From contig DATGHC010000018.1 in the NCBI GenBank assembly GCA_035308165.1, forward strand, positions 1 through 64,000: 64,000 bases of DNA, written 5' to 3'. Positions 51,169 to 59,960 of the stretch are shown here, in pieces. The translations under genes and the position numbers were made by a program. Position 1 is the stretch's first letter. Each line of letters begins with the position of its first letter. This stretch comes from DASTCZ01 sp035308165. Its GTDB lineage: Bacteria > Acidobacteriota > Terriglobia > Acidiferrales > UBA7541. The notes under the pieces were generated by a model, which saw only the letters and a list, made by a program, of their open reading frames with translations, ran no database searches and was not told the DNA's origin.

Positions 51169-51750
51169 ATGCCAATGGGCCGGAATTATCAACAGGGGCG
51201 CGGCACAAAATCCGGGCGGACAAAAATCCGCAGCACGACCGTGCTGTGTGTGCGCCGCGAGAATAAAGTGGTTATGGCCGGCGACGGACAGGTCACCATT
51301 GGCGAGCATGTGATGAAACATTCGGCCAAGAAAATCCGCCGCCTGTATGAGGATAAGGTGCTTGCGGGTTTTGCCGGGTCAACCGCCGACGCGCTCTCGC
51401 TTTTTGGGCGGTTTGAGAACAAGCTTCAGGAATTCCACGGCAATCTTTCACGCGCAGCGGTTGAACTGGCCAAGGAATGGCGCACCGACCGCGCCTTGCG
51501 GCATCTGGACGCCCTGCTCCTGGTGGCCGACCCCAAGGGAACGTTCCTGCTCTCCGGACACGGCGACATCATCGAGCCGGATGACGGCATCTGCGCCATC
51601 GGCTCCGGCGGCCCATATGCCTTGGCGGCCGCGCGCGCACTGGCGAAGAATACCAAGATGAGCGCGAAGGAGATCGCGCAGGAGGCCATGCGCGTGGCCA
51701 GCGAGATCTGCATCTTTACGAACAACAGTTTTACGGTCGAAGAACTCTAA
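51169..51750 (+). CDS. hslV: ATP-dependent protease subunit HslV (ClpQ) with N-terminal propeptide
   Basis: 193 residues from the ATG at 51169 (an ATG two codons later is also possible, and an upstream GTG lies in the same frame). The proteasome-like core starts at STTVLCVRRENKVVMAGDGQ with catalytic Thr23; GKSADAL-type helix stretches and GSGGPYALAAARALAKN follow. In most HslV proteins the catalytic Thr directly follows Met; here 20-22 basic residues (from MGRNYQQGRGTKSGRTKIRS) precede it, so a propeptide must be removed to expose it. HslV forms the dodecameric peptidase of HslVU in the cytoplasm. Confidence 0.92.
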   Translation: MPMGRNYQQGRGTKSGRTKIRSTTVLCVRRENKVVMAGDGQVTIGEHVMKHSAKKIRRLYEDKVLAGFAGSTADALSLFGRFENKLQEFHGNLSRAAVELAKEWRTDRALRHLDALLLVADPKGTFLLSGHGDIIEPDDGICAIGSGGPYALAAARALAKNTKMSAKEIAQEAMRVASEICIFTNNSFTVEEL

Positions 51751-51775
51751 CCCGCGCGTGCGGCGTAAAGGAAAC

Positions 51776-53218
51776 ATGGTGGATAAGGTGGACAAGAACA
51801 CGGTGATTTATCTGCCCGGCGAGACGCGGCCCGAGGAAACCGTCCCGCTGCCGTCCTTCGACGAACTGACGCCGCGCGAGATCGTTGTAGAGCTCGATAA
51901 GTACATCGTGGGCCAGGCCGCGGCGAAAAAAGCCGTGGCCATCGCGTTGCGCAACCGGGTTCGCCGCCAAAAACTTCCCGTGGAAATGGCCGAAGAAGTT
52001 TTGCCGAAAAACATACTGATGATCGGGCCGACCGGCGTGGGCAAAACGGAAATAGCGCGAAGACTGGCGCGATTGGCCGGATGCCCATTCGTAAAGGTGG
52101 AAGCCTCGAAGTATACCGAAGTCGGCTACGTCGGGCGCGATGTGGAATCCATGGTGCGCGATCTGGTGGAGACCGCGATTGACATGGTGCGCGAGGAAAA
52201 GCTGGACGAAGTAGCGGAGCGCGCCGAGCAGTCCGCCGAAGAACGCGTACTCGACCTGCTGCTTCCTCCGTCGCCTCCACCCGTTGATATCGCCAGTCCC
52301 GTGGCCACGCAAGTGGAAGCGCTTCGCAAGGAACAGGCGGATCGCACCCGTGAAAAGCTTCGCGCTCAATTGCGCGAAGGCAAACTCGACACGCGCATGG
52401 TTGAAGTCGAAGTGCGCGAGCGGGCCATGCCCGCGTTTGAAATTATCGCCAATCAGGGCGCCGAAGAGATGGACAACAACATCCGGGACATGCTCTCCGG
52501 ATTTTTCGGCCAGCAGAAAAAGAAGCGCAAGATGACCGTGGCCGAAGCTTTCGATTACCTGATTCAGGAAGAAGAAAGCAAGCTGATTGACATGGACCAG
52601 GTGACGCGCACGGCGGTCGAGCGCGCCGAGCAGATGGGGATCATTTTTATAGATGAAGTGGACAAAATCGCCGGGCGCGAATCGGGCCACGGCCCCGATG
52701 TTTCGCGCGAAGGCGTGCAGCGGGACATTCTCCCCATCATTGAAGGCACCACAGTCAACACCCGCTACGGCATGATCCGCACAGACCACATCTTGTTCAT
52801 CGCCGCGGGCGCCTTCCACGTGAGCAAACCCTCGGATCTGATCCCTGAATTGCAAGGCCGCTTGCCCATCCGGGTGGAACTGACTTCGCTGGGTGAAGCC
52901 GATTTCGTCCGCATCCTGACCGAGCCGAAGAACGCGCTCATCAAGCAGTACACGGCTTTGCTGGAAACCGAAGGGCTGAAGCTCACCTTTACGGAAGATG
53001 CCATCGCCACCATCGCCCGCTTTGCGATGAATGTGAATGATCAGACCGAAAACATCGGCGCGCGGCGATTGCACACCATCATGGAGAAATTGCTGGAAGA
53101 GATTTCCTTTGAGGCGCCCGATCTGAAGAAAAAGAACGTGAAGATTGACAATATTTATGTAAGCAAGCAACTCGCTGAAATCGTCAAGAACCAGGACCTG
53201 AGCCGCTACATCTTGTGA
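51776..53218 (+). CDS. hslU: HslU (ClpY) unfoldase ATPase
   Basis: 480 residues from the ATG at 51776 (AAAGGA ~4 nt upstream). ELDKYIVGQAAAKKAVAIAL, Walker A ILMIGPTGVGKTEIARRLAR, KVEASKYTEVGYVGRDVESM, a long intermediate domain (~150-260), Walker B IIFIDEVDKIAGRESGHGPD, GMIRTDHILFIAAGAFHVSK and a C-terminal LSRYIL that docks into HslV. It unfolds substrates for HslV degradation. It follows hslV by 25 bp. Confidence 0.96.
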   Translation: MVDKVDKNTVIYLPGETRPEETVPLPSFDELTPREIVVELDKYIVGQAAAKKAVAIALRNRVRRQKLPVEMAEEVLPKNILMIGPTGVGKTEIARRLARLAGCPFVKVEASKYTEVGYVGRDVESMVRDLVETAIDMVREEKLDEVAERAEQSAEERVLDLLLPPSPPPVDIASPVATQVEALRKEQADRTREKLRAQLREGKLDTRMVEVEVRERAMPAFEIIANQGAEEMDNNIRDMLSGFFGQQKKKRKMTVAEAFDYLIQEEESKLIDMDQVTRTAVERAEQMGIIFIDEVDKIAGRESGHGPDVSREGVQRDILPIIEGTTVNTRYGMIRTDHILFIAAGAFHVSKPSDLIPELQGRLPIRVELTSLGEADFVRILTEPKNALIKQYTALLETEGLKLTFTEDAIATIARFAMNVNDQTENIGARRLHTIMEKLLEEISFEAPDLKKKNVKIDNIYVSKQLAEIVKNQDLSRYIL

Positions 53219-53271
53219 CCGAGCTTCCCGGCATGCGCCTGGTCCCAGCCCCGCCTCGCTTCGATTTCAAA

Positions 53272-54420
53272 ATGCGCCCATCGCCTCATTCATTCGCCAA
53301 AATGTGTGCGTCACTCTCGTTGCTTGCCTGCGCTTGGATCGCCGGCTGCGCGGCGCCCGGGGCGCCCACTCCGCCCAAAGCGATCGTGCCCAAGGCCGTC
53401 ACCGATCTAGCCGCGCACCAGCAGGCCAGTTCGATGATCTTGACGTTCACGCCGCCAAAGCAATCCGTGGATAACGAGAAACTCGCGGAGCGGCCGGATC
53501 TTGAAATTTTCCGCGCCGAGCGGCAGCCGGGCGCGCCTGGCAAACTCGCCCCCCGGCTCGTTTACTCGGTCCCGTCAGCGCTCGTGGAAAGTTACATGAA
53601 GAATGGACAAATTGAGTTTCGCGATTCGCTCGAATCCGGTTCGCTCACCGGCCAGGAATTGGTTTACACCGTGCGGACACGCGCATCGAAGAAACGCGCT
53701 TCAGAAGATTCCAATGTAGTTTCCGTCCTTGCCTTGCCGGTGCCCAGCGCACCGTCCGAGGTCCGCTCCACTGTGACCGAGACTGCGATCGAGCTCTCCT
53801 GGTCTCAACCTGCGCAGAGCTCTGCGATCAACACTATTTCAGGATACCGCGTTTACCGGGTCGAGCTGCCGCCGGGCACCGCGCCACCCGCCAACGTCTC
53901 CGATCTCTCACAATCAAAATTACCTGCGCCACTTGAAATGCTTGGTCCCGCGCCCACGACCTCTTTCCGCGACTCCAATTTCAGTTTTGACACCACCTAT
54001 ATCTACGTGGTTCGCAGCGTGGCCGATGAGCAGGGGCAATCCGTGGAATCCGCCGATTCCACCCCCGTGGTTGTCACACCTAAGGACGTGTTTCCTCCCG
54101 CCGCGCCACTGGGGCTTGTGGCCGTGGTCCCGCCAGCCACCGAAGGTCCTGCAACTCTGCAGACGCCTGCTCGCGTCGAACTATCGTGGGGCATTAGTCC
54201 CGAACTTGACCTTTCTGGTTATTGGGTGTACAGGAGTGAGCAACCGGACACTCCGGGACAACGGTTAAACGCTCAATTATTGTTGACCCCGGCGTTTCGG
54301 GATACGACAGCAGTACCGGGCCAGCGATATACCTACAGAGTTAGTGCCGTGGATCGAGCCGGCAATGAGAGTTCTTTCAGTTCACCTGTTTCGGTGGACG
54401 TGCCGCGACGAGATCCTTGA
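53272..54420 (+). CDS. Fibronectin type III-repeat lipoprotein
   Basis: 382 residues from the ATG at 53272, which gives a positively charged n-region (MRPSPHSFAK) and lipobox IAGC near residue 26. The GTG at 53215 overlaps the hslU stop (GTGA) and may be the real start, placing the lipobox at ~45. The mature protein holds two or three fibronectin type III-like repeats with W-x-L-S/P patterns: SAPSEVRSTVTETAIELSWS, AAPLGLVAVVPPATEGPATL, RVELSWGISPELDLSGYWVY and RAGNESSFSSPVSVDVPRRD. It is anchored in the envelope; role unknown. Confidence 0.75.
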   Translation: MRPSPHSFAKMCASLSLLACAWIAGCAAPGAPTPPKAIVPKAVTDLAAHQQASSMILTFTPPKQSVDNEKLAERPDLEIFRAERQPGAPGKLAPRLVYSVPSALVESYMKNGQIEFRDSLESGSLTGQELVYTVRTRASKKRASEDSNVVSVLALPVPSAPSEVRSTVTETAIELSWSQPAQSSAINTISGYRVYRVELPPGTAPPANVSDLSQSKLPAPLEMLGPAPTTSFRDSNFSFDTTYIYVVRSVADEQGQSVESADSTPVVVTPKDVFPPAAPLGLVAVVPPATEGPATLQTPARVELSWGISPELDLSGYWVYRSEQPDTPGQRLNAQLLLTPAFRDTTAVPGQRYTYRVSAVDRAGNESSFSSPVSVDVPRRDP

Positions 54421-54450
54421 GCGTCAACGGAAATTTAAAGAGGCCAAACT

Positions 54451-54915
54451 ATGACCCGTACCCAGTCACGGGGCAAATTCGCTGCCATGGGACCGCTTCG
54501 GTCTGCCCTGCCAATCGGCATCACAGTAGGCCTCGGCCTTTCCCTGATGTTTTCGGCCTGGTTGATGGTGGCTAACCGGATGCCCTCGCTCGACCGTTAT
54601 GCCAATCTGCGCAATGCCGCTGCCGCTGGCGCGTTCTTTCTGGTCTCCCTCTTGCCCCTGGCATGCTATCGAAATTCACCCGTGAGGTTGTTCTTGTCGG
54701 GGTTCATTGGGTGCGCGATCGCCAGTCTATGTTTTTTTGCGTGGGCCATGCGTTTCAACCGTTTGGAAAACCATGTGAGCGCATTCCAAGTTTTTGTGAT
54801 GGGCGGAGCGCTTTATGGTCTGGCGGCGATATTGGTCTGGCTCGGAACGTTGTTGCGGTCCGCGCGGATCCATCACATTTCCATGCAACCGGCAACGCGC
54901 CGCCGCGGCCATTGA
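54451..54915 (+). CDS. Four-helix membrane protein of unknown function
   Basis: 154 residues. Helices at ~20-42 (ALPIGITVGLGLSLMFSAWL), ~55-75 (AAAAGAFFLVSLLPLACY), ~80-98 (LFLSGFIGCAIASLCFFAWA) and ~108-130 (QVFVMGGALYGLAAILVWLG). Basic ends on both sides (MTRTQSRGK, ATRRRGH). No known family. Located 30 bp after the lipoprotein gene, plausibly co-transcribed with it. Confidence 0.55.
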   Translation: MTRTQSRGKFAAMGPLRSALPIGITVGLGLSLMFSAWLMVANRMPSLDRYANLRNAAAAGAFFLVSLLPLACYRNSPVRLFLSGFIGCAIASLCFFAWAMRFNRLENHVSAFQVFVMGGALYGLAAILVWLGTLLRSARIHHISMQPATRRRGH

Positions 54916-54974
54916 AACCGCGCGCGTAATTCGATAGATCAACTCAGGATTCAACGGACAACCATGAGGCCTCG

Positions 54975-55784
54975 ATGAAGCTTTGCCGGTTCCAACCGGC
55001 CATTCTGCCCGCGCCGGATTCCCGAAAATTCACAGAAACACATCCAGGGCCAAGGTTTGGAATCATTGAAGGGGATTCCGTCAGGGAAGCTTCTGGAGAT
55101 TTTGCATCCGGATGGCGCCCGGGCAAGCAGGCCTGGGCCTTGAAGGATGTGAAGCTGCTGCCTCCATCGGTCCCCAGCAAGATCGTTTGCGTGGGGCGAA
55201 ATTATGCCGAGCACGCCAAAGAACTTGGCAACGATGTCCCCGCTGAGCCCGTAATTTTCCTGAAGCCGCCGTCGGCCATCATCGCACCGGAAGAAACCAT
55301 CGTCATGCCCTCGATCTCGCGGCGAGTGGACCACGAAGGCGAGATCGCCATCATCATTGCGCGGACTTGCTCGCATCTTGGAACCCAGGAAGACGTCCGG
55401 CCGTTTTTAGCCGGCATTACCTGCTTGAACGATGTAACCGCCCGGGACCTTCAAAAAACCGATGGACAGTGGACGCGCGCCAAGGGGTTCGATACTTTTT
55501 GCCCTTTCGGACCTGTGTTGGAGACAGAACCGAATATGAACGTCGCGGTTGTTGAAACATTTGTTAATGGCGTTCGGAAACAGTCGGGCCGCGCCTCGGA
55601 AATGATCTTTCCAGTTGATGTTATAATTAAGTGGATTTCACGCATGATGACTCTGCAGCCGGGTGATGTGGTGGCGACCGGGACTCCCTCGGGCGTGGGC
55701 CCGCTGCAAGCCGGCGACGTGGTGGAAATCGTGGTCAGCGGAGTGGGAACACTTCGCAACCCCGTCGTAGCGCAGGGCTCGTAA
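54975..55784 (+). CDS. Fumarylacetoacetate hydrolase (FAH) family enzyme
   Basis: 269 residues. The FAH fold is clear: VPSKIVCVGRNYAEHAKELG, PVIFLKPPSAIIAPEETIV (metal-binding), RRVDHEGEIAIIIARTCSHL with the catalytic Glu pair, FDTFCPFGPV and GDVVATGTPSGVGPLQAGDV. Enzymes of this family hydrolyse or decarboxylate C-C bonds in keto acids (fumarylpyruvate, oxaloacetate, 2-hydroxyhepta-dienedioate); the exact substrate is not fixed by sequence. It precedes a transaldolase gene by 57 bp and probably shares its transcript. Confidence 0.9.
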   Translation: MKLCRFQPAILPAPDSRKFTETHPGPRFGIIEGDSVREASGDFASGWRPGKQAWALKDVKLLPPSVPSKIVCVGRNYAEHAKELGNDVPAEPVIFLKPPSAIIAPEETIVMPSISRRVDHEGEIAIIIARTCSHLGTQEDVRPFLAGITCLNDVTARDLQKTDGQWTRAKGFDTFCPFGPVLETEPNMNVAVVETFVNGVRKQSGRASEMIFPVDVIIKWISRMMTLQPGDVVATGTPSGVGPLQAGDVVEIVVSGVGTLRNPVVAQGS

Positions 55785-55841
55785 CAATTTAGATTGTGCG
55801 CGGCGGATTGCCGGAGCAAGCCGCCCACAAGGATGGCCAAA

Positions 55842-56537
55842 ATGAAATTTTTCCTGGACACTGCTAACTTGGAAGAAATCAGGCAAGCCGCCGCTCTGGG
55901 CATTCTCGACGGTATCACCACCAATCCGACGTTGGTGGCCAAGGAAAAGCGCAAATTCAAGGAATTGATCCTTGAAATCTGCGACGTAGTGAAACCCGGT
56001 GTAGTGAACGCGGAAGTGGTGTCCACCGATACCGCGGGAATGCTCCGCGAGGGACATGAAGTCGCCTCCTGGCATCCAAGCGTTGTGGTCAAGATTCCTA
56101 TGACGCCCGACGGAATTCGCGCGGTCACTGTTTTTGCCCGGGAAGGCATTCGCACCAACGTGACCTTGGTGTTCTCACCGGCTCAGGCTCTGATAGTTGC
56201 CAAAGCAGGCGCGAATTATTGCAGCCCGTTCCTCGGGCGCCTGGACGACATCGCTGAAAACGGATTGGGGCTCATCGCGGAAATCATGGCCATTTACCGC
56301 GCTTATAATTACAAGACGGAAGTTCTGGCCGCCAGCCTCCGCCATCCCATGCATGTGGTGGAGGCGGCAAAAATGGGCGCGCACATCGGCACCATGCCCT
56401 TCAAACTCTTGGAGCAGCTCTTCCATCATCCACTGACCGACAAAGGCCTGGCCACATTCTTGAAAGACTGGGCCGCGGCAAGCGACACGATTGGCGGCAT
56501 CTTCGAGCCAGGCGCGGTCAAACAGGCAGCGCGTTGA
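55842..56537 (+). CDS. Transaldolase/fructose-6-phosphate aldolase type enzyme
   Basis: 231 residues from the ATG at 55842 (AGGA 8-9 nt upstream; ATGs at 55833 and GTG/TTG codons further up are possible). MKFFLDTANLEEIRQAAALG and GILDGITTNPTLVAKEKRKF open the TIM barrel; the Schiff-base Lys84 is in VVVKIPMTPDGIRAVTVFAR; ASLRHPMHVVEAAKMGAHIG closes it. The short length and lack of the long transaldolase insert place it in the FSA/TalC subfamily, which exchanges dihydroxyacetone units or performs transaldolase chemistry in the pentose phosphate pathway. The next gene overlaps its stop. Confidence 0.93.
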   Translation: MKFFLDTANLEEIRQAAALGILDGITTNPTLVAKEKRKFKELILEICDVVKPGVVNAEVVSTDTAGMLREGHEVASWHPSVVVKIPMTPDGIRAVTVFAREGIRTNVTLVFSPAQALIVAKAGANYCSPFLGRLDDIAENGLGLIAEIMAIYRAYNYKTEVLAASLRHPMHVVEAAKMGAHIGTMPFKLLEQLFHHPLTDKGLATFLKDWAAASDTIGGIFEPGAVKQAAR

Positions 56538-57010
56538 CGCAATTTGAAGATCTGTCGCGGTTTGCACACGACCCGCGCGTATGGTATGGCGCGGGGGCCG
56601 GTGTAGTATTTGTTGCCCTCGTAGTTCTCTATCGCTGGCGGAATCGTCCGCCTTCTCCTGACGAATTTGAACGGCTTCGCCGTTTGCATGTGAACCACGT
56701 GGGGCGCATCGCCGAAGGGCGCGTGATCGATTTGATGAAAGTTGATCCACCGGATACTGGCGGCCGGGGTTTGCTGGGCATGTTCGGCGGGTCCAAGCGC
56801 GGTGGCGCGGCAATTCCCAGCCGGCAAATGGTTTGCTACAGCTATTCCATTTCCGGTGTGACCTATGAAACCGCCCAGGACGTCACCGGCCTCGAATCCC
56901 GAGTGGCAACTCATCGCCTGGTCCCCGGACAACCCGCCAGCGTGAAGTACGATCCCTCCAACCCCAGCAATTCCATTCTCGTGGCCGACGACTGGTCGGG
57001 TCTCCATTAA
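56534..57010 (+). CDS. Single-pass membrane protein with DUF3592-like domain
   Basis: 158 residues from a TTG overlapping the transaldolase stop (TTGA). A helix at ~15-35 (VWYGAGAGVVFVALVVLYRW) is followed by a soluble C-terminal part, RIAEGRVIDLMKVDPPD and MVCYSYSISGVTYETAQDVT, with VTHRLVPGQPASVKYDPSNP resembling DUF3592. Function unknown; coupling to the transaldolase gene is probably incidental. Confidence 0.6.
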   Translation: MTQFEDLSRFAHDPRVWYGAGAGVVFVALVVLYRWRNRPPSPDEFERLRRLHVNHVGRIAEGRVIDLMKVDPPDTGGRGLLGMFGGSKRGGAAIPSRQMVCYSYSISGVTYETAQDVTGLESRVATHRLVPGQPASVKYDPSNPSNSILVADDWSGLH

Positions 57011-57195
57011 TTCATTGTTCTGCTTTTGGCCGAATTAAAAATGACCGCTCATTTTGCCTCCCAAAATCTGCGGCCTTTTCCAAGGGGCTTGCTTTGTACT
57101 CATTTACATTCTTTAGGACTGCGCTTGCCGGAATGTCCAGCCTTGTGGCACTCTGACGAGTCGGCATTACGCTGATTTCTTATCAGGAGAACTGA

Positions 57196-58335
57196 ATGTC
57201 CCCGAACGCCGGAGCACCGCGAGGTCTCGAAGGGGTTGTCGCCGCGCAAACGCGGCTGAGCCACGTGGATGGTCAGAACGGCGTGCTGATTATCGGCGGC
57301 TACACCGTGGAAGATCTGGTCGAGCACTCCGGACTTGAGGGGGCCGCGCATCTGCTTTGGCGTGGACGTCTTCCCGACCGCGTTGAGCAAAGAGACCTTG
57401 CTGCCCAAATGGCGGAGCTGCGGCAGCTTTCACCGCTGACACTGGATCTTTTGCGGGCGGCCGCGAAGGCGCCTCCGATTGATGCCTTGCGCATGGCCTG
57501 CGCGACGCTTTCGCTGGGCCTCTCGGATCCCAACGCCATAACTCCCGAAGCGGATTTCATCGCTTCCATGAGGCTGACCGCTTGTTTTCCGACCATTGTC
57601 GCGGCGCACGCGCGCATCGCCAAGGGACAGGATCCAATCCCGCCGCGAGCAGACCTGCCGCTGGCCGCGAATTTCCTCTACATGGTGCACGGGCGCGAGG
57701 TGGATCCGGCTGCTGCGCGCGCTCTCGACGCTTATTGGGTTACCGTAATTGATCACGGCATGAACGCCTCCACGTTCACGGCGCGCGTGATTGCCAGCAC
57801 TCGTTCCGATATGGTCAGCAGCGTAACAGGCGCACTGGGCGCGCTCAAGGGTCCGCTGCATGGCGGCGCACCCGGCCCGGTGCTCGACATGTTGCACGAA
57901 ATCAAGACCGCCGACCGTGCCGAGCCCTGGCTGCGCAACGAAATCGCTCAGGGGCGCCGCATCATGGGATTTGGCCACCGCGTTTACCGCGTGCGCGACC
58001 CGCGTGCCGAAGTGTTGAGCCGCGTGGCCGAGCGGCTGGGGCAAGCCCAGCTCGAAAACCGGCAACTTTACGATCTCGCCCGGCACGTGGAAAAAACGGC
58101 CGTGCGCGTCCTCGCCGAAACCAAGCCCGGGCGCCATCTCAGCACCAATGTCGAGTTTTTTACCGCGCTGGTGCTTCAAGCCCTGGGGCTGGAGCCCACT
58201 CAATTCGTGGCTATGTTTGCCTGCGGCCGCGTGGCAGGTTGGTGCGCGCATGTGATCGAGCAACACGCCGAGGATCATTTGATTCGTCCGCAATCGGAGT
58301 ACATCGGTCCGATTGGAATGAAGGTAGAAGACTAG
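57196..58335 (+). CDS. Citrate synthase (bacterial short type)
   Basis: 379 residues; AGGAGAA ~6 nt upstream. The citrate/2-methylcitrate synthase fold is evident: DGQNGVLIIGGYTVEDLVEH, catalytic His187 in VIDHGMNASTFTARVIASTR, His261 in GFGHRVYRVRDPR, and the third acidic residue as Glu320 in STNVEFFTALVLQALGLEPT, where many family members have Asp. It condenses oxaloacetate with acetyl-CoA (or propionyl-CoA). The propionyl-CoA-type carboxylase gene that follows by 47 bp makes a methylcitrate/propionate link possible but not certain. Confidence 0.92.
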   Translation: MSPNAGAPRGLEGVVAAQTRLSHVDGQNGVLIIGGYTVEDLVEHSGLEGAAHLLWRGRLPDRVEQRDLAAQMAELRQLSPLTLDLLRAAAKAPPIDALRMACATLSLGLSDPNAITPEADFIASMRLTACFPTIVAAHARIAKGQDPIPPRADLPLAANFLYMVHGREVDPAAARALDAYWVTVIDHGMNASTFTARVIASTRSDMVSSVTGALGALKGPLHGGAPGPVLDMLHEIKTADRAEPWLRNEIAQGRRIMGFGHRVYRVRDPRAEVLSRVAERLGQAQLENRQLYDLARHVEKTAVRVLAETKPGRHLSTNVEFFTALVLQALGLEPTQFVAMFACGRVAGWCAHVIEQHAEDHLIRPQSEYIGPIGMKVED

Positions 58336-58382
58336 TAAGAGTTTCACGCGGTCCGATCACACTATTTCTCCACTCTGAAAAA

Positions 58383-59939
58383 ATGGCGCACGAGAACCAA
58401 CTCGAACAGTTGAAGCGGCTGGAAGCCGAGGCCGAAGCCGGCGGCGGGCCGGAGCGCCGCGAGCGCGAACACAAAGCCGGTAAGTTGACCGCCCGCGAGC
58501 GCGTTGACCTTCTTCTGGACGAAGGAACCTTCGAGGAACTTGACAAGTTTGTCCGGCATCGCTCCACCGATTTCGGCATGGAGGAGCAGCGCCCGGCGGG
58601 CGATGGCTTCGTCACCGGATACGGACGCATCGGCGGCAGGCTGGTCTATGTCTTTGCGCAGGACTTCACGGTTTTTGGGGGATCGCTTTCGGAGTCCAAT
58701 GCGCTGAAAATCTGCAAAGTCATGGACCTTGCGATGCGCGGGGGCGCTCCAGTGATTGGGTTAAACGACTCGGGTGGCGCGCGCATTCAGGAAGGAGTGA
58801 TGTCGCTGGCGGGTTACGCCGATATCTTCCTACGCAACACGATGGCCAGCGGAGTGATTCCACAGATCAGCGCCGTTATGGGCGCATGCGCCGGGGGCGC
58901 GGTTTATTCTCCGGCCATCACCGATTTCATTTTCATGACCCGCGACACTTCCTACATGTTTGTCACCGGCCCGGACGTGATTAAGACCGTGACGCACGAA
59001 GAAGTTTCCAAACACGAGCTGGGCGGGGCCATGACCCACAATGAAAAGAGCGGCGTGGCGCATTTCGTGGCCCGCGATGACCGTGATTGCCTGGCCATGA
59101 TCCGCGAGCTGATGGGCTTCCTGCCTGCCAATAACCTGGAAGATCCGCCGCGGCGCGCCTCCTCGGATCCTGTGGACCGGGCCGACGCCTCGCTCGATCG
59201 CTTGGTGCCGGAAGACCCCATGCGGCCCTACGACATTAAGGATGCGATTCATTCCATCATGGACGACGGCGATTTCTTCGAGGTCCATGAACACTACGCC
59301 AAAAATATCGTGGTGGGATTCGCCCGATTAGACGGACGGCCTGTGGGGATCGCGGCCAATCAACCGGCCGTGTTGGCGGGCTGCCTCGATATCAACGCTT
59401 CGGTGAAAGGCGCGCGGTTTGTCCGTTTTTGCGATGCCTTCAATATTCCGCTGATTACCTTTGAAGATGTCCCCGGTTTCCTTCCCGGGACGCAGCAGGA
59501 ATTCGGCGGCATCATCCGGCACGGGGCCAAGCTTCTGTTTGCCTTTGCGGAAGCCACCGTGCCCAAAATTACGGTCATCACCCGCAAAGCGTATGGCGGC
59601 GCTTACTGCGTCATGGCCTCGAAGCATATCCGCACCGACGCCAACTTTGCCTGGCCCACGGCGGAAATTGCCGTGATGGGCCCCGAGGGCGCTGTCAACA
59701 TTGTGTACAAGCGCGAACTGGATCGTGCCCCCGAAGTTGATCGCGAGCGCCTCCGTGCGGAAAAAGTCGCAGAATTCCGCGAGCGCTTCGCAAATCCTTA
59801 CGTCGCCGCCGAGCACGGTTTCATTGACGCCATCATCGAGCCCTCCCAAACGCGCACCAAGCTCATCACCACGCTGCGCGCCCTCGAGAATAAGCGCGAC
59901 ACTAACCCCAAGAAAAAGCACGGGAATATCCCGCTCTAG
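58383..59939 (+). CDS. Acyl-CoA (propionyl-CoA) carboxylase beta subunit
   Basis: 518 residues from the ATG at 58383. The carboxyltransferase-beta signature is strong: GKLTARERVDLLLDEGTFEE, GFVTGYGRIGGRLVYVFAQD, FTVFGGSLSE, GLNDSGGARIQEGVMSLAGY, then VMGACAGGAVYSPAITDFIF and GVAHFVARDDRDCLAMIREL, and the C-terminal RKAYGGAYCVMASKHIRTDA and YVAAEHGFIDAIIEPSQTRT. With a biotinylated alpha subunit it carboxylates propionyl-CoA or related acyl-CoAs; the alpha subunit is not in this window. It is downstream of citrate synthase and convergent with the giant glycan gene 22 bp away. Confidence 0.95.
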   Translation: MAHENQLEQLKRLEAEAEAGGGPERREREHKAGKLTARERVDLLLDEGTFEELDKFVRHRSTDFGMEEQRPAGDGFVTGYGRIGGRLVYVFAQDFTVFGGSLSESNALKICKVMDLAMRGGAPVIGLNDSGGARIQEGVMSLAGYADIFLRNTMASGVIPQISAVMGACAGGAVYSPAITDFIFMTRDTSYMFVTGPDVIKTVTHEEVSKHELGGAMTHNEKSGVAHFVARDDRDCLAMIRELMGFLPANNLEDPPRRASSDPVDRADASLDRLVPEDPMRPYDIKDAIHSIMDDGDFFEVHEHYAKNIVVGFARLDGRPVGIAANQPAVLAGCLDINASVKGARFVRFCDAFNIPLITFEDVPGFLPGTQQEFGGIIRHGAKLLFAFAEATVPKITVITRKAYGGAYCVMASKHIRTDANFAWPTAEIAVMGPEGAVNIVYKRELDRAPEVDRERLRAEKVAEFRERFANPYVAAEHGFIDAIIEPSQTRTKLITTLRALENKRDTNPKKKHGNIPL

Positions 59940-59960
59940 TATTTCGTTGAAATCAACCGA

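Noticed and set aside
51731..53170. 479-residue reverse-strand open frame under hslU
   Set aside because: Shadow of hslU; Phe/His-rich composition, no domain recognised.
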